A stretch of DNA of 64,000 bases from Trema orientale. Taxonomy: Eukaryota > Streptophyta > Magnoliopsida > Rosales > Cannabaceae. Below are positions 59,258 through 64,000 of this stretch, in pieces (positions within the stretch are counted from its first letter, which is position 1; every line of letters starts with the position of its first letter). The translations under genes were made by a program, and so were the position numbers. Where the stretch lies: positions 280,155-344,154 of the forward strand of contig JXTC01000241.1 in NCBI GenBank assembly GCA_002914845.1, read 5' to 3'. Under the pieces are notes generated by a model. The model saw only the letters and a list, made by a program, of their open reading frames with translations, was not told the origin of the DNA and did no database searches.

Positions 59258-60469
59258 GTTTATATTACATGCGGTCCTCAACCTTTCCCTCGAGTGTTAA
59301 TCAAGTGTCCAATCTTTTTTTTTTTTTTGTAAATTTTAGATCCTCAATATTACACATTCATATCACTTTAGTCTTTTTTTTTTTTTTTTTTTTTTTCTAT
59401 TTTTCCGTCCAATTCAGCTGTTGTTTAATAGTTTTAATATCACTTGGGTCCTCGTCCTTTACACAATGTATCACTTACGTCCTATTCTTTATTTTGTAGC
59501 TTTTGACACCTCAAACTTTTATTTTTGTAATACTTAAGTCTTTTTGAGTTAATTTTGAGTTAAAATCCAAATCTAATTAAATTGTACTAAATAAGCTAAT
59601 AAAAACTACCAAATTCAAAAATAACACCAAAATGATCTAGTTAGATACTCATTGAAATACATACTACAAGTACTCATATTAAAACTCGTATTTTTTTTAT
59701 ATAAATTAATATTTATTTGTTAGTTGAGAGGCTTTTAGACTATTTTTAAATTATTATGAGTTTATAAAACTGTAAAAAACGAATTTCACAGCTATTAACA
59801 ATAAATCATCATTAAGTAGTACATTCGTTCTCTTGTTATATCCATATATGTTCTTGATTAGTATCTATTCATAAATACTAATTTTTGTGATATAAAATAT
59901 TATCATTATCAAAATCTATGATTTTCTATAAGTTAATGTCTATTTGTTATTATGGAGTTTTTAAAATTCTTTTATTATTTATGAGTTTTAACTTAAAAAA
60001 AATACTGATGAGTTTACGAAATTGGGGAAAGTAAACTTTACCACCATTAATGAGAATCACAATCAAATCGTTCAATATTATTAGTAGTAAGAATTAACTA
60101 AAAATTATATTATTGTTTAGATTATGATCATTTTCGAAAAATGCCTTATTGGTATTGAACATTCTGTTGGTGATTTTCATTAATTTATTTAGTACAATTC
60201 GATTAGAGTTGGATTTTAACTCAAAATTAACTTAAAAACACCTAAGTGTTATAAAAATGAAAGTTTGAGGAGTTAAAAGCTAAAAAAATAAAGAATAGGA
60301 TCAAAATAATATATTGTGTAATGGTTGAGGACCTAAGTGATATTAAAACTATTAAATAACGGCTGATTAGACGGAAAAGTAAAAAATAAATTAAAATAGT
60401 ACGAATAAGTGAGGTTTAGGATTTAAAGACTACCAAAAAAAAAAGTTAAAGATTGCAGGTGATATAAAC
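59258..60469. mobile_element. Non-autonomous element with very long terminal inverted repeats, copy 2
   Basis: Full-length relative of the element at 41-1274. It begins GTTTATATTACATGCGGTCC and ends GATTGCAGGTGATATAAAC. The arms carry the same phrases (TCCTCRWCCTTTACACAATG, CAAACTTTYATTTTTGTAAT). The core matches copy 1 in reverse complement: AAGAATTAACT... and GGTATTGAACATTCTGTTGG here correspond to CCAATGGAATGTTCAATACC in copy 1. No ORF with family similarity. Confidence 0.8.
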
Positions 60470-60589
60470 TTTTTTTTCTTTACCCGTTTTGTGTTAACAT
60501 CTGTTATGATTCCCTTTTCCAAAAAAAAAAAAAACACCAGATATGATTGTAAAGAAAGTGAACTACTAATATTTAAAAAAGAGTACCAA

Positions 60590-60790
60590 TCCAGTTGGTA
60601 TTTTTTTTAACTATACATAGGTATCGTTTTTGCTAATTAATATTTATCATGAACGCCTTTTTATAGTAAAAAGTAAGAAAGAGAAATAATATTAATGATG
60701 CACATTTTTTTATGCACATCATTATAACTATTGGATTACCATTAAATAATGATCTAACGGCTAAAAAAAATATCTACTGAATTGGCAACC
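60590..60790 (+). repeat. Dispersed repeat also present at about 55670-55870
   Basis: CCAATCCAGTTGGTATTTTT, CTATACATAGGTATC, 'atgatgcac', 'taactattggatta' and AATAATGATCTAACGGCTAA match the earlier copy in order. In copy 1 the central hairpin is perfect, here it is degraded. It lies upstream of the large duplicated block here but inside that block at 55.7 kb, so it moved or was inserted independently. Confidence 0.7.
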
Positions 60791-60879
60791 TTTGAAAAAA
60801 TGTAAACCAGTCATATATGAGTTTATTTTTCTGTACAAAAATATAAAACAATGTAGAATACAAACCAGTTTATTTTTGA

Positions 60880-61460
60880 GTTATCATCGAAAAAAATCTT
60901 GAATTTTTTAATTTTAGCAAAAAAATCTTGGGTTTTTGATTATATAAAAAAACATTATCTTTGTTTAATTTTAGAGAAAAAAACTTTGAGTTTTTAGTTA
61001 TATCATATAAAAACTTTAGATTATAAAATCGAATCAAATTCGCTTGCGAAATAAGTCAAATGACCCATTTTTCCTTAGTATACACTATCATGCTTGACTA
61101 TATGAGGCTATTTATATTGACAAGTATCTCCATTAATTGGGTGAAAATTATGACATTCTATATTGAAAATGTTGACTTTTTTAATTAAAATATATTTAAA
61201 AAAAATAGTTCATGAGTATAGAATACTTAAAAGAATAAAGTCGTTTGTTAATAACGCTATATATTCATTGATTAAATATTTATTTTGAGTTTAATTTGAT
61301 TGGATTTCAAAATCTCAAAGTTTTATTTTGTATAATCAGAAACCTAAGGTTTTAATTGATAGAATTAAAAAAATTCATAGTTTTATTTGATATAACGAAA
61401 AACTTTAAGGTTTTTTTTTTGGCTAAAATAAAAAAACCTAAAGTTTTTTTTTATTTTTTT
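60880..61460. mobile_element. Foldback element with AAACTTTGAGTTTTT-type arms
   Basis: Left arm phrases (TCTTGGGTTTTTGATTATAT, AAAAAACTTTGAGTTTTTAG) are mirrored on the right (TATAATCAGAAACCTAAGGT, GATATAACGAAAAACTTTAA). The arms are themselves built from repeated units of about 40 bp. Non-coding. Confidence 0.55.
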
Positions 61461-61504
61461 TATTATAATAACTCGTTTATTTTTTAATTAAAATATGTAA
61501 ACAA

Positions 61505-62985
61505 TGATCAATAGTAACGAGTTATTTTTTTTTTTTCATTTTAAAAATGTGCACCATCATATAATTCTTTCGAATTAGAAATCTGGACTAGAATACGGTC
61601 GACGATTTTATTTTTCTAAAAAAATATAAAACATCTAGGATATATATAAATTGAATTTACTTTCGAATTAAAAATTGTAGTTAGGCCATGTGTACTAACA
61701 AAATTTGTTTTTTCAGTTAAAAACGTATATACCATCGTAGCGATGGTATAATTTTAAGTGGAAAATGTAAACCAATATTCTATAAATGAGTTTGTAAATG
61801 TACAACACTGTAGGCAATTGATGATTTACAAATTACAATCCGTTAGAAAATGTAAGCTATCAATATTAATGAGTTTAATTTTCATTTAAAAGAAGTACAT
61901 TGTAGGCTTGTAGCCTATATAGATGTAGACGATCATTATTAATTGAAAAAGTAAGCAATCGTACTGTAATTCTTTTGAGGACGTTAGGTAAGAGTACACT
62001 TTTCTTTTAACTATGTAAAATATTCATTTACATTTGGGTTAATATCACATGGGATCCCAAACTTTTCCAAATGTATCACTTAGGTCCAATATGTATTTAT
62101 TTATTTTATATAGCATTTAACTCCCAAATCTTACAGTTTTATATCACTTAAATCCCTATTAAGCATTAACATTCTTTGCCAATTTTGATCATCAAATATA
62201 CAGGTGCTCTGATAATTTTTCAGGGGCATTTGCTGGAAATCCGATCCCAAAAAACCCTTCTTTCTTCTCTCGTTTTCCTTCTGTCATTTTCTTACTCAAA
62301 TCACTTTCTTTCCAACCAAACAAACAAATAAAATGGCTATTTTCCTTTTTTTTTTTTTTTTTTTTTGGGATAGCTCGATTTCAAAGATTTTTAGTGGAGC
62401 GTCTAGTAGTGGTCTTGCTGGAGCACCTGGCCCCCCATTGCAACGGTATTGAGGGTGAGGTTTTGGACTGTGAAACTGGGGTGCTTGTATTTTTGGGTTG
62501 TTGAAAAAGTTCCAATCTTGGATAATGAAATCATTATATGTCCATGCATGGAAATTTTCTTTAGGGTCTGCTTAGCCATTTTCCCGATTACAATACCGGG
62601 TTTTTGACAATCTTTTTCTGATGTTCAAATATGAGTTCTTTTGTACATTTATCGATTATCGTTTGCAGTGTTATTGGATATTTGAAAGTCTTTTTTTTGT
62701 CTTCCAATCTAATTTTTGGTCTATTTTTAAATGAGATTTTTTTATTTTTATTTTTCAGTACATTGATCAATGGAAAGAGTTACTTTTTGTTCATTATTTT
62801 TCAACGTACTGCTCAAAGGAGAAAGTAAATTTGTAAGAGATTTCCTAAAAGTTGAGTTTCTTAAGGATGTTTAAGGAAGCTATTAATGGTATTTTATTTC
62901 ATTGAGATTTTCACAGTAGTGAAAAATTGGGGTTTTGAACTGAATGTACCCATTTTTGTCAGGTTGTTTGGTTGGAAAGAGTGAT
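61505..62985 (+). repeat. Duplicated 1.4-kb block, copy 2 (partner at 54835-56217)
   Basis: Same landmarks in the same order as copy 1 (AATTACAATCCGTTAGAAAA, TGTAAGCTATCAATATTAAT, GGACGTTAGGTAA, GTTCCAATCTTGGA, GAAGCTATTAATGGTATTTT). Copy 2 has extra sequence around 62150-62480 that copy 1 lacks, and after 62985 it continues into the right arm of an inverted-repeat element instead of into P450 sequence. Confidence 0.85.
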
Positions 62986-63235
62986 CTAGGAAAGAAAACT
63001 AAGGTGAAAATGAGAGAGCCTTTGTCTTTGGGCTTCAAATTTTCAACGTATGGCCCTGTAAGATGATCATGTAAGGTGCACATATGTATTTGATGGCAAA
63101 AACTTGAGAGAAAATGTTAATAGGGACTTAAGTGATACAAAAGTGCAAGATTGAGGAGTTAAATACTAAAAAAAAGGAATAAGAACCTAAATGATACTTT
63201 AGGAAAAGGTTAGGGACCCGTGTGATATTAGCCCT
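62035..63235. mobile_element. Long-inverted-repeat element with a possible captured gene 5' end
   Basis: The left end GGGTTAATATCACATGGGAT and 'atcacttaggtcc' are mirrored by the right end 'gggacccgtgtgatattagccc' and 'cctaaatgata'. The ends resemble, but are distinct from, those of the elements at 41 and 59258. The interior is unlike the AT-rich cores of those elements. It has a pyrimidine-rich leader-like tract (TTCTTTCTTCTCTCGTTTTC), CAAATAAAATGGCT near 62327, and a GC-richer stretch of about 130 bp (62370-62495) open in one frame (GIARFQRFLVERLVVVLLEH onward) with a possible GTGAGG donor. I do not recognise the protein. Gene capture, as in Pack-type elements, is an inference. Confidence 0.5.
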
Positions 63236-63751
63236 TTGTACTTCTTAAAAGAGAACTACTGATATATTGTTTAATATGGTAAACACTCATTATATTTATT
63301 TGAATATAAAAGTATACTAGTAAGTCGCATTTATACTTCTATGAAGAAAAATAATAGACCAGGCCATTCGTGTACAAAAACCAATCCATATCACGCCATC
63401 TTTGTTTAACAAGAAAAAATTGACAACATATACTGTGCATCCACATGTAGGCCATCTACGTAGTTTATAGTTTGTTTGGCCATATTTACTAATCCACGGT
63501 AGACCATAAAGTGAATAAAGATTAAGAAAATACCTTTTTCTATATATTTAAATATTGACTTACCCATTTAGAAATCCTTTTTCTCATAACCTGTAGAGTT
63601 TTCTCTGTTTTTCTCCATCGATTTTTAGAAGGCTAGCGGTATCATCAGATGTGAAAATGTGTTTATCCCAGTAAAACGCACAGTGATTAAATCATTTAGA
63701 GCTGATGAAAGTTAATAATTTTACTGATGACATATCTTCATTTTCTTACAG

Positions 63752-64000
63752 ATACGGGCTTATTTTCCGAACAAGCATAGCAGGTAAACCCGTTGTTGTA
63801 TCAGCTGATCCAGAATTCAACAATTTCATTTTTCAGCAAGAAGGGAAGCTGGTTGAGCTCTGGTATATGGACACCTTTTCGAACGTCTTTGTTCTCGAAG
63901 GTGAATCTCGAATGAACGCAGTTGGTGCTGTACACAAGTATATAAGGAGCACTTTACTCGGTCTCTTTGGTACTGAGAGCCTCAAGGAAAAGCTGCTCCC
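63752..64000 (+). CDS. CYP87-like cytochrome P450, second copy (exon 2, truncated by window end)
   Basis: After the acceptor TTTTCTTACAG the sequence reads YGLIFRTSIAGKPVVVSADP, EFNNFIFQQEGKLVELWYMD and TFSNVFVLEGESRMNAVGAV, ending mid-exon at KEKLLP. It aligns without gaps to exon 2 of the P450 at 48682-49012 and is open throughout the visible 249 bp. The start phase (AG|A expected) matches the intact gene. No intact exon 1 is visible upstream; the only candidate is the scrap at 57093-57169, about 6.6 kb away. Whether the copy is functional depends on sequence beyond the window. Confidence 0.85.

Noticed and set aside
1-64000. CRISPR arrays, phage, operons or a prokaryotic defence system
   Set aside because: Spliced plant genes throughout and no regularly spaced repeats with unique spacers; direct repeats seen are tandem duplications or transposon arms.

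Overview
This window is plant nuclear DNA, almost certainly from a eudicot. The genes carry many short introns with GT-AG borders, the proteins match plant-specific families (PUB15-type U-box ligase, B2-type cyclin, LAZ1/DUF300, CYP87 cytochrome P450), and the intergenic DNA is AT-rich and packed with short inverted-repeat transposons. The species cannot be told from the sequence. No rRNA, functional tRNA, CRISPR or bacterial-style feature was seen. Three N gaps interrupt it (6489-6510, 24566-25411, 43663-44434), plus one N at 18040.

Layout. 1-3500: repeats (a 1.2 kb long-inverted-repeat element, an 804-bp tandem duplication, a probable solo LTR). 3903-6089 (-): PUB15-like E3 ligase whose first exon is not visible. 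6.5-11.7 kb: MITE-like elements. 11772-15240 (+): B2-type cyclin with a cluster of four mitosis-specific-activator (MSA) type motifs upstream. 16.9-24.5 kb: two hAT-type elements with perfect 8-bp target duplications, a tRNA-derived SINE, two foldback elements, and a penta-EF-hand gene (19142-21699). 27030-39485: LAZ1-family gene, two histidine-phosphatase genes (-) and the SLY1 Sec1/Munc18 gene. 41489-45440: NAD-isocitrate dehydrogenase regulatory subunit. 48291-64000: an intact CYP87-family P450, a two-exon P450 pseudogene, a decayed exon-1 scrap, and the first part of another P450 copy running off the end, separated by duplicated repeat blocks.

The most informative structure is a 3.9-kb tandem duplication at about 29.6-37.4 kb. 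The ancestral order LAZ1 - histidine phosphatase - SLY1 was duplicated from inside LAZ1 intron 6 to inside SLY1 exon 1. It left a hybrid junction near 33532 where a scrap of SLY1 exon 1 meets a scrap of LAZ1 intron 6. Both phosphatase copies remain open. The upstream copy has lost about 390 bp of the divergent promoter it once shared with SLY1, and a Tourist-like MITE sits in only one of the two copies.

The second notable region is the CYP87 array. A 1.4-kb block is repeated with an offset of about 6.7 kb. In its first copy the block is fused, at a short shared sequence, to the last two exons of a dead P450. In its second copy it belongs to a complete 1.2-kb inverted-repeat element whose interior looks like a captured gene 5' end. 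The other genes are housekeeping or signalling genes with no evident functional link to each other. Exon borders were read by eye and checked by reading-frame continuity; identities rest on recognised protein families, not on searches.
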